Positions 35,074 through 46,085 of a stretch of 64,000 bases of DNA are shown here, in pieces. The stretch's first letter is position 1; the number at the start of each line of letters is the position of its first letter. Location: positions 62,001 through 126,000 of the forward strand of contig CAWBRU010000005.1 of the NCBI GenBank assembly GCA_963791325.1. Reading direction: 5' to 3'. The notes below the pieces were generated by a model. It worked only from the letters and a program-made list of their open reading frames with translations. It was not told where the DNA came from and did not search any database. The stretch comes from JBEVJK01 sp963791325. Its GTDB lineage: Bacteria > Pseudomonadota > Alphaproteobacteria > Rhizobiales > Rhizobiaceae. The translations under genes were made by a program, and so were the position numbers.

Positions 35074-35853
35074 TCAGATTGCGCCGATGCCGCCGTCGAT
35101 CGACAGCGCATGGCCGGTCATGAATGAGTTGTTGGGGTCGGCGGCGAACAGGATCGCCTCGACCACCTCGTCGACCTCGGCTACCCGGCGCATCGGCACG
35201 CCGCGCGTCAGTTCGGCCAAGGCTTCGTCCTTGCGGTTGCCGGCCAGGCGCACGATGGCGCCGACCATGTCGGTCCGGGCATAGGACGGGCAGACCGCGT
35301 TCACGCGGATCCCCTTGGCCGCATATTCGAGCGCGGCCGAACGGGTCAGCCCGATGACCCCGTGCTTGGCCGCCGAATACACCGAGAGGCGCGCGGCGCC
35401 GGAGAGCCCGGCGACCGAAGCCACGTTGACGATGGCCCCGCCGCGGCGGCTCACCCGGTTCTGCCTCTCCATCACCGGGAGTTGGGCCTTGAGCGCGTAG
35501 AACACGGCCATAAGGTCCGTTTCGATCACCGTCCGCGCCTCATCCGACGGCACGTTGGCAAGCTTGACGAAGCTTTGGGCAATGCCGGCATTGTTGATGG
35601 CGATATCGAGCCGCCCGAAGTGTGACACGGCGAGCGCCACCAGATTCTCCGAAAGCGCTTCGTCGGTGATGTCGCCGGGGAGTGTGACGGTGTCGGCCGG
35701 CAGCGTCGCGGCGAGCGAGGCCAGCCCCTCGGCGTTGCGGTCGGAGAGCACCAGGCGCGCGCCGCCTTCGGCAAAGCGCTCGGCGGCGCGGCGGCCGAAA
35801 CCGCCGGCTGCACCGGTGATCAGCACCGAAAGCCCTTCGAAGCGGCTGCTCAT
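35074..35853 (-). CDS. SDR-family oxidoreductase
   Basis: A 259-residue classical short-chain dehydrogenase. The cofactor motif is TGAAGGFG near residue 13, NNAG is present, and the active-site Ser and YSAAK follow. The C-terminal SIDGGIGAI is typical. It overlaps the APH-kinase stop by 4 bases and is last of four overlapping minus-strand genes (SDR, MaoC, APH, SDR), so it probably oxidises or reduces a hydroxyacyl intermediate of that pathway. It converges on the sox operon. Confidence 0.9.
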   Translation of the reverse strand: MSSRFEGLSVLITGAAGGFGRRAAERFAEGGARLVLSDRNAEGLASLAATLPADTVTLPGDITDEALSENLVALAVSHFGRLDIAINNAGIAQSFVKLANVPSDEARTVIETDLMAVFYALKAQLPVMERQNRVSRRGGAIVNVASVAGLSGAARLSVYSAAKHGVIGLTRSAALEYAAKGIRVNAVCPSYARTDMVGAIVRLAGNRKDEALAELTRGVPMRRVAEVDEVVEAILFAADPNNSFMTGHALSIDGGIGAI

Positions 35854-36890
35854 GATCTCGGACGCCCTCCGATGAGTTCAGCGGCAAGCCGTGCCAGGAG
35901 CGGCACCGCATCGCCATAGCGCCTGGCCTTCTCCGGATTCGAGGCATTGCCGTCGAGCGAGCGCTTGTAGACGCCCTGGCAGATGGCCGCGAGACGGAAA
36001 AAGGTGAACGCCAGATGGCCGGTCCAGCCGTCGATGGCTGCAATGCCGCGCCGGCGGCAGTAGGCGGCGACGTAGTCCTCTTCGGCCGGCAGCCCAAACG
36101 CCGAGCGATCGATGCCGCCGAGGCCGCGAAACGTCGAGGCATGCGGCAGCCGCCACTGCATGCACTGATAAGCGAGGTCGGCGTAGGGATGGCCGATCGT
36201 CGACAGCTCCCAGTCGAGCACGGCGGCCACTTCGGGGGTTTCGGCGGCGATGATGATATTGTCCAGCCTGTAATCGCCATGGGTCAGCGCCGACTGGCCG
36301 TCATCGGCCGGCGGATGTTCGCCCAGCCACCCGATCAACTCGTCCATGTCGGCGACCGGCCGGGTCTCGGAGGCCCGATACTGCTCGGTCCAGCGCGCCA
36401 GCTGGCGGGCGAAATAGCTGCCGGGACGGCCGAAATCGGCGAGCCCGGCGGCGGCGACGTCGATGTCGTGCAGCGTTGCGAGGGTGGCGTTCATAGCATC
36501 ATACACCGCTGCCCGCTCGCCGTTGCTCGACAGTTCCGGCAGGACCGGATCCCAGAAGATGCGCCCCTCGACATAGCCCATGACGTAAAAAGCGCGGCCG
36601 AGCAGCGCGTCCGCAGGGGCCAGGTGCAGGACCTTCGGGACGGGGAAACCGACCGAGGCAAGCGCCGCCATGACGCGGAACTCGCGGTCGACCCGATGCG
36701 CGGAGGGCAGCAGCGCGCCGGGCGGCTGGGCGCGCAAGACGTAGCGGCCGCTCGCCGCATCGATGCAGTAGGTCGGATTGGATTGGCCCGCGGGAAATTT
36801 GCTGATGGCGCTGAGGCCATGGAAGCCGGCGACGTGCGTTTCGAGATAGGAGGCGAGGACGGCCGCATCGAGCAAGCCCTCGCCGGTCAC
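35850..36890 (-). CDS. APH-family phosphotransferase, ACAD10/11 kinase-like
   Basis: A 346-residue aminoglycoside-phosphotransferase-fold kinase of the group found beside acyl-CoA dehydrogenases. It opens near LSAISKFPAGQSNPTYCI (nucleotide loop). The catalytic loop is LTHGDYRLDNII and the metal site is VLDWELSTIGHPYADLAY. In mammals this domain is fused to an acyl-CoA dehydrogenase in ACAD10 and ACAD11, and in Pseudomonas LvaA it phosphorylates 4-hydroxyacyl-CoA. The start is GTG overlapping the MaoC stop as GTGA. The longer open frame extending to 37544 overlaps MaoC and is rejected. Confidence 0.88.
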   Translation of the reverse strand: MTGEGLLDAAVLASYLETHVAGFHGLSAISKFPAGQSNPTYCIDAASGRYVLRAQPPGALLPSAHRVDREFRVMAALASVGFPVPKVLHLAPADALLGRAFYVMGYVEGRIFWDPVLPELSSNGERAAVYDAMNATLATLHDIDVAAAGLADFGRPGSYFARQLARWTEQYRASETRPVADMDELIGWLGEHPPADDGQSALTHGDYRLDNIIIAAETPEVAAVLDWELSTIGHPYADLAYQCMQWRLPHASTFRGLGGIDRSAFGLPAEEDYVAAYCRRRGIAAIDGWTGHLAFTFFRLAAICQGVYKRSLDGNASNPEKARRYGDAVPLLARLAAELIGGRPRS

Positions 36891-37393
36891 ACCGGCGCTT
36901 CCTTGCGCTCCACCACGGCGAGCGTCAGCCATTTGGCCGTGATCGCGGGCTTGACGCTGTCCTCGATCTCGATTGTCACATTGTAGCTGATCTGCACCCA
37001 GCCCGAGGGCCTGGCATTGACGTCGGTGAGGAAGAAGCGGGCGCGGATCCGTGCACCGGACTTGACCGGGGTAATGAAGCGCAGCTTGTCGAAGCCGTAA
37101 TTGATCGCCATTTCCGCCCCTTCGAGCCGGGGCAGGGTCTCGTAGGTCATCGCCGACAGCAGCGACAGCGACAGAAAGCCGTGTGCAATGGTGCCGCCGA
37201 ACGGCGTCTCCCGGGCGGCCCGCGCCGGATCGACATGGATGAACTGGTGGTCGTCGGTGGCATCGGCGAACTGGTCGATCATCGTCTGGCTGACAACCCG
37301 CCAAGGCGAGACCCCGACCTCCTTGCCGACGACGGTCAGCAATTCTTCCAAAGTGATCGATTTCAACGAAGAAGTCTCCATTGCGGCCGCCAT
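36887..37393 (-). CDS. MaoC-family acyl dehydratase
   Basis: A 168-residue single-hotdog dehydratase. The hydratase motif is DATDDHQFIHVDPARA with FGGTIAHGFLSLSLL, giving the catalytic Asp and His. It hydrates enoyl-CoA or does the reverse. ATG 37393 overlaps the preceding SDR stop by one base; METSS at 37381 is an alternative. It stands within a translationally coupled fatty-acyl or branched-acyl catabolism operon. Confidence 0.9.
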   Translation of the reverse strand: MAAAMETSSLKSITLEELLTVVGKEVGVSPWRVVSQTMIDQFADATDDHQFIHVDPARAARETPFGGTIAHGFLSLSLLSAMTYETLPRLEGAEMAINYGFDKLRFITPVKSGARIRARFFLTDVNARPSGWVQISYNVTIEIEDSVKPAITAKWLTLAVVERKEAPV

Positions 37394-38205
37394 CAGTCCT
37401 TGAACAGGGTGAGACCGTGCTGCACGGATTGACCGCCATCGACCGGGAGGATGGCCCCGGTGACATAGCTGCCAGCCCGGCTGCACAGATACAGCGTTGC
37501 GCCGGCAATGTCACCCGGCGCGCCGATGCGGCCGAGCGGGACATGCGCGCCGACCCGCGCGGCCTGCTCGTCGCCGGCGGTGGCGAAGGCCGTCATCCGG
37601 CTGCGAAACGGGCCCGGCGCCAGCGCATTGACGGTGATCCGCCGCTCGGCGAGCTCGATCGCCAGCGTCTTGGTGAGATGGTGCACCGCGGCCTTGGAGG
37701 CGGTGTAGGAGTAGGCGTCGTCGGCGAGCGGCTGACTGCCCATCACCGAGCCGATGTTGATCACCCGCGCCGGATCGTCATCGTTCGCAGCCTTGCCGAG
37801 CAATGGCAGCAGGCCGCGGGTGAGGTGAAAGACCGGGGTGACGTTGACGCTCATCACTTTCTGCCAGGCATGGTAGGGGAAGGTCTCCAGCGGCTCGCCC
37901 CAGGAGGTGCCGGCATTGTTCACCAGGATATGGAGGATGCCGGTGCGGGCCCGAACCGCCTCGATCAAGGCCGCAAGGCCCGCCTCCGACGAGACGTCGG
38001 CGGCGAAGCCCTCGGCCTTGCCGCCGCCCAGCCGATTGAGCTCTTCGGCCACCCGGGCGCAGTCGGCGCCCTTGCGCGAGGCGATCATCACGTCGGCACC
38101 TGCGCTGACCAGCGCCGTGGCTGCCATCCGGCCGATTCCGGTGGCCGCGCCGGTGACCAGCGCCTGCTTGCCGGCGACCGAGAACAGCTCCTCGACATAG
38201 CCCAT
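37393..38205 (-). CDS. SDR-family oxidoreductase, first gene of the acyl operon
   Basis: A 270-residue short-chain dehydrogenase with TGAATGIGR, NNAG, a catalytic Ser followed by YTASKAAV, and C-terminal PVDGGQSVQHG. The start at 38205 has a strong ribosome site, GGAGG. It heads the SDR-MaoC-APH-SDR operon, divergent from the acyl-CoA dehydrogenase gene over about 125 bases. Likely an acyl or hydroxyacyl-CoA oxidoreductase; the substrate is unknown. Confidence 0.9.
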   Translation of the reverse strand: MGYVEELFSVAGKQALVTGAATGIGRMAATALVSAGADVMIASRKGADCARVAEELNRLGGGKAEGFAADVSSEAGLAALIEAVRARTGILHILVNNAGTSWGEPLETFPYHAWQKVMSVNVTPVFHLTRGLLPLLGKAANDDDPARVINIGSVMGSQPLADDAYSYTASKAAVHHLTKTLAIELAERRITVNALAPGPFRSRMTAFATAGDEQAARVGAHVPLGRIGAPGDIAGATLYLCSRAGSYVTGAILPVDGGQSVQHGLTLFKD

Positions 38206-38329
38206 TTTGCACCTCCGCCGCTGTCGGCCGGCCGGCGTTGACAAGCATGGTCGCTGTCCTCACCCTCGGCTGCGCCTATGTTCTGCCATAGGCCGGCAGC
38301 GGCGGCTCGGCAAGGGAAGGAAGACGGCG

Positions 38330-39568
<1,239 letters not shown>

Positions 39569-39570
39569 CG

Positions 39571-40539
39571 ATGAAGGCCATCGTCGCGCGCGGCTTCGGA
39601 CCGGTCGCCGACCTTGCCTATGCCGACTGGCCGGAGCCGGAGGCAACGGGCGACCGCGTGGTGATCGAGGCGGCGGCAATCGGCGTCAACTTCCCCGACG
39701 GGCTCCTGGTCGAGGGGCGCTATCAGGTGAAGCCGACACCGCCCTTCGTGCCGGGCATGGAGGTCGCGGGCCGGGTGCTCGCGGTCGGCCCCGCAGTGCG
39801 GACGATACGGCCGGGCGACCAGGTCGCCGCGCTGCTGTCGCTCGGCGGCTATGCCGAGCGCGTCGCCGCGCCGGAACGCGCGCTGACCAGGCTGCCGGAT
39901 GGCATCGACCCGGCGCATGCCTGCGCACTCCTCTGCGGCTACGGCACGGCCCACCATGCGCTCAGGCAGCGCGCGCGGCTGGCGCCGGGCGAGACGCTCT
40001 GCGTCCTCGGCGCCGCCGGGCTGACCGGGCTGGCGGCCGTCGAGATCGGCAAGACGATGGGCGCGCGCGTCATCGCCGTCGCCTCGTCGGAGGACAAGCA
40101 GGCCCTGGCGCTTGCGCACGGCGCCGAGGAGGCGGCCGGCTATGGCGAGCTGCGGGATACGCTGAAGCGCTTCACCGACGGCCGCGGCATCGACGTCGCC
40201 TTCGATCCGGTCGGCGGCGACAGCTTCGAGCCGCTCGCCCGGTCGATGGCCTGGAACGGCCGCCTGCTGATCGTCGGTTTCGCTGCCGGTACGATCCCGG
40301 CCCTGCCGATGAACCTGCCGCTGGTCAAGGGCTTCAGCGCGGTCGGGGTCTTTTGGGGCGCCTTCATCGAAAGAGAGCCGGAAGCCTATGCGGCCAATAT
40401 GACGGAGCTCATGGGCTGGTACCGAAGCGGCGCCGTGCGCCCGGTGATCTCGGGGAGCTATCCGCTCGCCGAGGCGCCGGCGGTGCTGGCGCGCGTGCTC
40501 GCCGGGGGCGGCACCGGCAAACTGATCTTGACGCCTTAG
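39571..40539 (+). CDS. NADPH:quinone oxidoreductase family protein (zinc-free MDR)
   Basis: A 322-residue medium-chain reductase with a GroES-like N-terminal half and a cofactor-binding half (CVLGAAGLTGLAAVEIGK, then SSEDKQALALAHGAEE). The zinc-ligand cysteines of alcohol dehydrogenases are missing, as expected for quinone oxidoreductases or enoyl-CoA reductases. It is coupled to the acyl-CoA dehydrogenase gene. It is the last gene with an intact frame before the indel-rich block. Confidence 0.9.
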   Translation: MKAIVARGFGPVADLAYADWPEPEATGDRVVIEAAAIGVNFPDGLLVEGRYQVKPTPPFVPGMEVAGRVLAVGPAVRTIRPGDQVAALLSLGGYAERVAAPERALTRLPDGIDPAHACALLCGYGTAHHALRQRARLAPGETLCVLGAAGLTGLAAVEIGKTMGARVIAVASSEDKQALALAHGAEEAAGYGELRDTLKRFTDGRGIDVAFDPVGGDSFEPLARSMAWNGRLLIVGFAAGTIPALPMNLPLVKGFSAVGVFWGAFIEREPEAYAANMTELMGWYRSGAVRPVISGSYPLAEAPAVLARVLAGGGTGKLILTP

Positions 40540-40596
40540 CTCGGAAGCCGATTCCCGCGTTCGGTTGCCTCGGATTGCGCTCGTCCGGTGTGCAAA

Positions 40597-43500
40597 CTAC
40601 TCCGCCGGCTGCGGCTTGGCTGCGCCGCGGCGGGCGCCATTCGAGGCCTCATGAAGCTCGCGCGTCAGCCGCTTCTCCTCCTCGACCTTCGGGCGTGACG
40701 AAGCGGCCGAGCAGAAGATAGGCGACCGGGGTGAGGAACAGGGTCGAGACCGTCGCCAGACCGAGACCGCCGACGATCACCCAGCCGAGCGCGATGCGCG
40801 CCTCGGCGCCGGCGCCGCTGGCCAGCACCAGCGGCAGGCCGCCGAGCACGGTGCAGATCATCGTCATCATCACCGGGCGGAGGCGGATATTGGACGCCTG
40901 CTCGATCGCCTCGCGCACCGAGAGCCCGCGGTCGCGCAGCTGGTTGGCGAACTCGACGATCAGGATGCCGTTCTTGGCCATCACGCCGACCAGCAGCACC
41001 AGGCCGATCTGGCTGTAGGCGTTGAGGCTGGTGCCGGTGAGCAGCAGCGCGAAGATCGCGCAGGCCAGCCCGAGCGGCACGGTGGCCATGATGATGACGG
41101 CGCTGACGAAGCTTTCGAACTGCGCGGCCAGCACCAGGAGGATGATCACCAGGGCGAAGCCGAAGATCGTCACCATGCCGCTGTTGGTCTCGCCGAGCGT
41201 GGCGGCTTCGGCGAGCGGCACCAGCCGGCTGCCGGCCGGCAGCAGCGGCGCAGCGATCGCCTCGGGCGGTGCGCAGCGCATCGCCGAGCGCGAAATCCTC
41301 GCGCAGATTGGTGGTGATGGCGACCGACGGCTGCTGCTGCTCGCGGGTCAGCGACGGCGGCACCGCCCGCTCGGTGAGCGTGGCGATGGTCGAGATCGGC
41401 ACGTAGCGGCCGTCGGCAGTCTTGAGGAAGACGTTCTCGAGATCGGTCGGGTCGTTGATCGGGTTGGTGGTCGAGACCAGCTTCACCCCATAGCTGCGAT
41501 CGCCGATATAGACGTCGGCGATATCGTTGCCGTCGAGCATGGCCTGCACGGTATCGGCCAGCCGGGTGATGTCGATGCCGAGATCGGAGGCGCGCTCGCG
41601 GTCGATCTCGACGGCAAGCTGCGGCTGGGTCGGATCGACCGACAGCCGCGGCTGCTGGAAGCGCGGATCGGCCTTCATCTTGTCGATGACCTGGTCGGCG
41701 GCGGCGCTGAGCTTCTTGCGGTCATTGCCGACCAGGGCGAATTGCAGCCCGTTGCCGGCGCCGCGGATGCCCAGGCTGTTGGGCGTGATCGGGAAGACGC
41801 GGATGCTCGGCACCTGGCGGGCGAGGCGGGCGATGTCGGCAGTGATCGCCTGCTGGCTGCGGTCGCGTTCGTCCCAGGGCGCGAGCGTGATCACCATGAA
41901 GCCGTTGTTGTAGGCGCCGTTCTGGCCGGCGTTGAGAAAGGTGCTCTCGACTTCGCCGGCGTCGCGCAGCGGCTGCAGCAGCTCCTCGAGCCGGCGCATC
42001 TGCGAGGTCGTATAGTCGAGGCTGACGCCTTGCGGAGCGTTGACCCTGAGCAGCACCACCGACCGGTCCTCGGTCGGCGTCAGCTCCTGGCGGATGCTGC
42101 GAAACAGCGCGAAGGCCGCGCCGGCAAACAGCACCGCGACCATCACTACGAGCAGCGGCGCGTCGAGGCAGGCATGCAGGCAGCGCCGGTAGAGGCCGAG
42201 CAGCGCGCCGCCGATCCGTCCGGCCACGCCGCCGCCATGGTGGATCGCGGCATCGGTCAGCATGCGCGAGGCCAGCATCGGGCAGAGTGTCAGCGCCACC
42301 ACGCAGGACAGCACCACCGAGATCGCCAGGACGAAGCCGAACTCGCGGAACAGCCCGCCGGTCTGGCCGGGCAGGAAGGAGATCGGCACGAACACCGCCA
42401 CCAGGGTGGCGGTGGTGGCGATGACGGCGAAGAACACTTCCTGGGTGCCGAGCACCGCCGCGGCGCGCGGGCCCATGCCCTCGTTGCGGCGCCGGACGAT
42501 GTTTTCCAGCACCACGATGGCGTCGTCGACGACCAGGCCGGTGGCCAGCACCAGCGCCAGCAAGCGTCAGGATGTTGACGGAGAAGCCGGCCAGATAGAT
42601 CGCCGCAATGGTGCCGATCATCGCCACCGGCATCGACAGGCCCGGGATCAGGGTGGCACGCCAGTCGAGCAGGAAGATGTAGATGACGACGAGCACGATC
42701 GACACCGACAGGCCGAGCGCCATCTCGACCTCGTGCACGGCGCCGTGGACGAACACGGCATCGTCGCTGGTCACCTTAATCGCCATGCCCTTGGGCAGGT
42801 TGGGCTGGATGTCGGGCGACCGCCGCCTTGATGCCGTCGGAGATGTCGAGCGTGTTGGATTCGGCGGCGCGGATGATGCCGATGCCGATGCCGGTCTTGC
42901 CGTCCGAGCGGAGGCTGGTGCGGGCGATGTCGGCGCCGAGCGTCACCGTGGCGACGTCGCGGATATGGGTGGTGCCGCCGATGACGATGTCGGCAAACTG
43001 CTCCGGCGTGGTGACGTCGGCGGAGGTGCGGACGATCAGGTCCTGGTTGCTGGTGGTGATCGAGCCTGCCGGAGTCTCGAACGCCACCGAGGCCAGCGCA
43101 TTGCGCAGGTCGGCGACCGTGAAGCCGAGGCTCGCCAGCTTGCGCTGGTCGACGTCGATGCGGAAGATCTTCTCGCGGTCGCCACAGACCTGAACGTCGG
43201 CGACGCCGGGCACGGCGGCGAGCTCGTCCTCGATCTGGTCTTCGACCAGGATGGTCATGTCCTCGACCGACATGTCCTGCGAGGTGACGGCGAGCCGCAT
43301 CACCGCGTCGGCATTGGCGTCGGCCTTGACGATGCGCGGCGCCTCCGCCTCGTCGGGCAGCAGATTGGCGACGCGGCCGACGGCGTCGCGCACGTCGCTG
43401 GCGGCGACGTTCAGGTCGACGCCATCGTTGAATTCGATCGTCACCCGGCTCTGGCCGAAGGAGGAGCTCGACGAGATCGACTTGACGCCCGAGACCCGGG

Positions 43501-43756
43501 CCACCGCGCCTTCGATGGTGTCGGTCAGTTCGCGATCGACCGTTTCGGCTGCCGCGCCGTCGAACACGGTGGTGACGGTGACCACGGCGCGGTCGACGTC
43601 GGGCAGCTCGCGGATCTCGACGCCGTAGAAGGCGGCGAGCCCGGCGACCGCGATCAGCGTGTTGAGCACGAATGCCAGCACCGGCCGGCGGATGAACAGC
43701 GCCGTGAGCCCATGGTCCAGCTTGGCAGGCTCGTCGTGCGGGACGGGGTCCGTCAC
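40597..43756 (-). CDS. RND efflux transporter permease, frameshifted in this sequence
   Basis: An AcrB/MexB-type pump of about 1050 residues, readable only by joining frames. It opens with LFIRRPVLAFVLNTLI and has the paired helices with GLVVDDAIVVLEN, while the C-terminal half contains GVMAKNGILIVEFANQL and LFLTPVAYLLLGRF. Four single-base insertions are visible, near 40692, 41270, 42559 (CAAGC for CAGC) and 42811 (TCGGGC for TCGGC). With the first corrected, the protein ends at the TAG at 40597-40599, as EEEKRLTRELHEAS plus a tail. It overlaps the adaptor gene by 4 bases (ATGA). No outer-membrane channel gene is adjacent. The breaks are probably sequence errors. Confidence 0.85.
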
Positions 43757-44911
43757 GAGCCGTCAGCCTCGACCGGCTGCTCGTTTTCGCGGCCGGCGAT
43801 CTTCACTTCGCTGCCTTCGCTGACGCTCTGCACGCCCTCGGTGACGACCAGCTCGCCGCTCGCAAGCGGCGCGTCGACCAGCACGGTGTCGGTGTTGCGC
43901 TGGATGACGCGCACCGGCACGCGCTTGGCCTTGCCGTCGACGATCGACCAGATGAAGGCGCCCTCCGAGCCCCACTGCACGGCCAGCGGGTTGACCGCGG
44001 GATAGGTGTCGCCGGGGAATTTCATCGTCACCTCAAACGACATGCCTGCACGCAGCCGGTCCTCGCCGTTGGGGATATCGGCGCGCACCCGCAGCGTGCG
44101 GCTGGCCTCGTCGATGCGGTTGTCGACGGCGCTCACGGTGCCTTCGAAGATGCTCGCCGCATGGGCGATCGGCGAGGCGGTAAGCGGCGCGCCGACCCTG
44201 ATCTGGTCGGCGAAGCGCTCCGGCACCCAGAAGTCGACGATGATGGTGGAGCGGTCGTCGATGGTCGCCACCGCGGTGTCGGTGGTGATGTAGTTGCCGG
44301 CGTTGATCGGCAGGATGCCGACGATGCCGGCGATCGGCGCGACGATGGCGCGCCGCTCGAGGGCCAGCTCGCGGTCGCGCAGGTCGAGCTCGGCGTTCTG
44401 CTCGGCGAGCTGAGCCTGCTTCAGCTGAACGGCGGTGGCGGTGTTGGTGCTGCGCAGCGCGTTCACCCGCTCGAGCGCCGCCTTGGCATCCTCGAGCGCG
44501 ATCTTGGCGCGGTCGACGGCGATCTCCTCGGTGTCGGAATCCAGCCGGGCAATGACGGTGCCGACATCGACGCGGGTGCCGGAGGTGACGCTGATCTCAG
44601 TCAGCCGGCCGGTGCTGTAGGGCTTGACCACCACCGAGCTCTTGGCCCGCCCGGTGCCGAGTCGCCGACAGCCGGTCATTGATGGTCTCGGTGGTCACCG
44701 CGGCGGTGACGACCATCGGCTGGCCCGCGCCGCCGCTGTTGGCGCCGCCGCCGTTGCGGCGCTCCGCCTTGTCGGGGGCGGTCGCTGCGACCGCCCAGTC
44801 CATGCCCCAGCGGGCGAGCACCTGCTGCGCGCCGGGGAAGAACATCGCCCAGGCCACCGCTGCAGCGGCGAGGACGACGATCGACAACGCGACCTGCTTC
44901 CACCAAGACAT
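43753..44911 (-). CDS. RND periplasmic adaptor (HlyD/MFP), one frameshift
   Basis: The membrane-fusion subunit of the adjacent pump. It has an N-terminal anchor (KQVALSIVVLAAAAVAWAMFF), then lipoyl and coiled-coil parts (ALEDAKAALERVNALR, LRDRELALERRAIVAP) and a beta-barrel (GAPLTASPIAHAASIFEGTVSAV). One extra base near 44662 splits the frame: reading GAGCGC for GAGTCGC restores a continuous chain from DRLSA to GTGRAKSSVVV. It is upstream of the pump gene, which it overlaps by 4 bases. The 167 bases upstream of its start, before rpiR ends, show no recognisable element. Confidence 0.85.
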
Positions 44912-45078
44912 TCAGCACTCCGGGCCGGCGGACATCGGGCGGCGGCCGATCGCCGCGCCTGGCCTAGCGGCGCAACGACGTCCGTCTCGATATGGGCCGC
45001 CGTGGCGCGGACTTTATGGCAAGCCCGCCACCGCCATGCACCCACTTTAACATTAAAAATGCGTAAGGTGAGCCAGGT

Positions 45079-45912
45079 TCAGCGCAGCAGGTCGATCTCG
45101 CGGAGCCGTCGAGCGCTGGTCGACTTCGAGCCGGCGCGTCAGCTCGCCGATCAGCGTCTCGGCGACGACGAACAGGGCCGCCGAAGAATCCCAGGCCGAC
45201 GGCACCGCGGTGCGGCCGGCAATCGACATGGCGGGCGAAGCGGGCGATCGGCGACAGCCACTGGTCGGTGAACAGCACGATCTGGACGCCGCGCCGGTGC
45301 GCCTTCTCGGCGAAGCGGAGCAAGGCTCTCCTGGTAGCGGCGGATGTCGAAGATCACCAGCACGTCGCGCTTGCCCATGTCGATCAGCCGGTCGCGCCAG
45401 TTGCTTTCCTGCCCGTCGAGGTGGAATACGTTGGGCCGGATGATCGTGAGATGCGCGGCCATGTAGCGCGCAATCGGATCGGTGAAGCGGCCGCCGACCA
45501 GGAAGGTTGCGAGCGCGCGGTTGGCGAGCAGGCCGACGATGTCGCCGATCTGCTGCTCCGACAGATGCCGGAAGGTCTCGCGGATGTTGTCGACGATCGC
45601 CGCGACGCACCGGCGAGCCGTCGCCGCTCGGCCGCGGCACGGGTGGCTCGGCTGCGCGATGAGCGGCGACTGCAGCTGCGCGGCGAGCTCGTCCTGCAGC
45701 GCCAACTGGAATTCCGGATAGTTCTGGAAGCCGAGCCGGGCGACGAAGCGCAGGATGGTCGGCGAGCTGACGCCGGCCTGCTGCGAGAAATCGGCGACCG
45801 TCTTCAGGCCGATCAGCGGGTAGTTGGCGATCAGCGTCTGCGCTGCGCGGCGCTCGCCGGCCGGCATCGCGCCGATACGGTCGGCGATCAGTTCGGCAAC
45901 ACTGGCACTCAT
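45079..45912 (-). CDS. RpiR/MurR-family transcriptional regulator, frameshifted
   Basis: A regulator of about 277 residues with the N-terminal RpiR helix-turn-helix (ADFSQQAGVSSPTILRFVARLGFQNYPEF) and a sugar-isomerase (SIS) effector domain (ATFLVGGRFTDPIARYMAAHL, VLVIFDIRRYQ, TAVPSAWDSSAALFVVAE). Three +1 insertions are clear, near 45105, 45208 and 45324; correcting the last of them restores the ending LREIDLLR and the TGA at 45079-45081. A further irregularity may lie at 45600-45650. It is divergent from the amidohydrolase gene and likely controls the catabolic cluster. RpiR effectors are often phosphosugars or amine-pathway intermediates. Confidence 0.85.
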
Positions 45913-46049
45913 CGTCCCTCCTCCCGCTCGCGCTTTCCGATTATCCCGCGCTTGCGCAAGGACGTCTGCCGGCAGCGGCAAATCCGGTTTGACAAAGCCT
46001 GGCAAGCTGTATGAAATCATCCGCAGCGACGCAATGATAAGCAAAGTAC

Positions 46050-46063
46050 GTAACATTCGTTAC
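46050..46063. promoter_or_regulatory. Candidate RpiR operator GTAAC-ATTC-GTTAC
   Basis: A perfect 5-base inverted repeat with a 4-base spacer, 23 bases before the likely start of the amidohydrolase gene in the 173-base divergent region. A second perfect palindrome, CTTGCGCAAG, lies at 45951-45960 near the rpiR start. The first resembles the GTAA/TTAC arms bound by HexR-like RpiR proteins. The assignment is inference, and the sequence quality here is poor. Confidence 0.4.
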
Positions 46064-46085
46064 AGCGCCGCAGGGGACGGCGACT

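Noticed and set aside
35850..37544. Extended N-terminus for the APH-kinase reaching 37544
   Set aside because: It would overlap the MaoC gene completely; the conserved domain begins just after GTG 36890.
41022..42578. Long plus-strand open frame of 518 codons opposite the RND pump
   Set aside because: Its composition (His/Asp/Gln-rich without hydrophobic pattern) is that of an antisense shadow; the minus strand encodes a recognisable pump.
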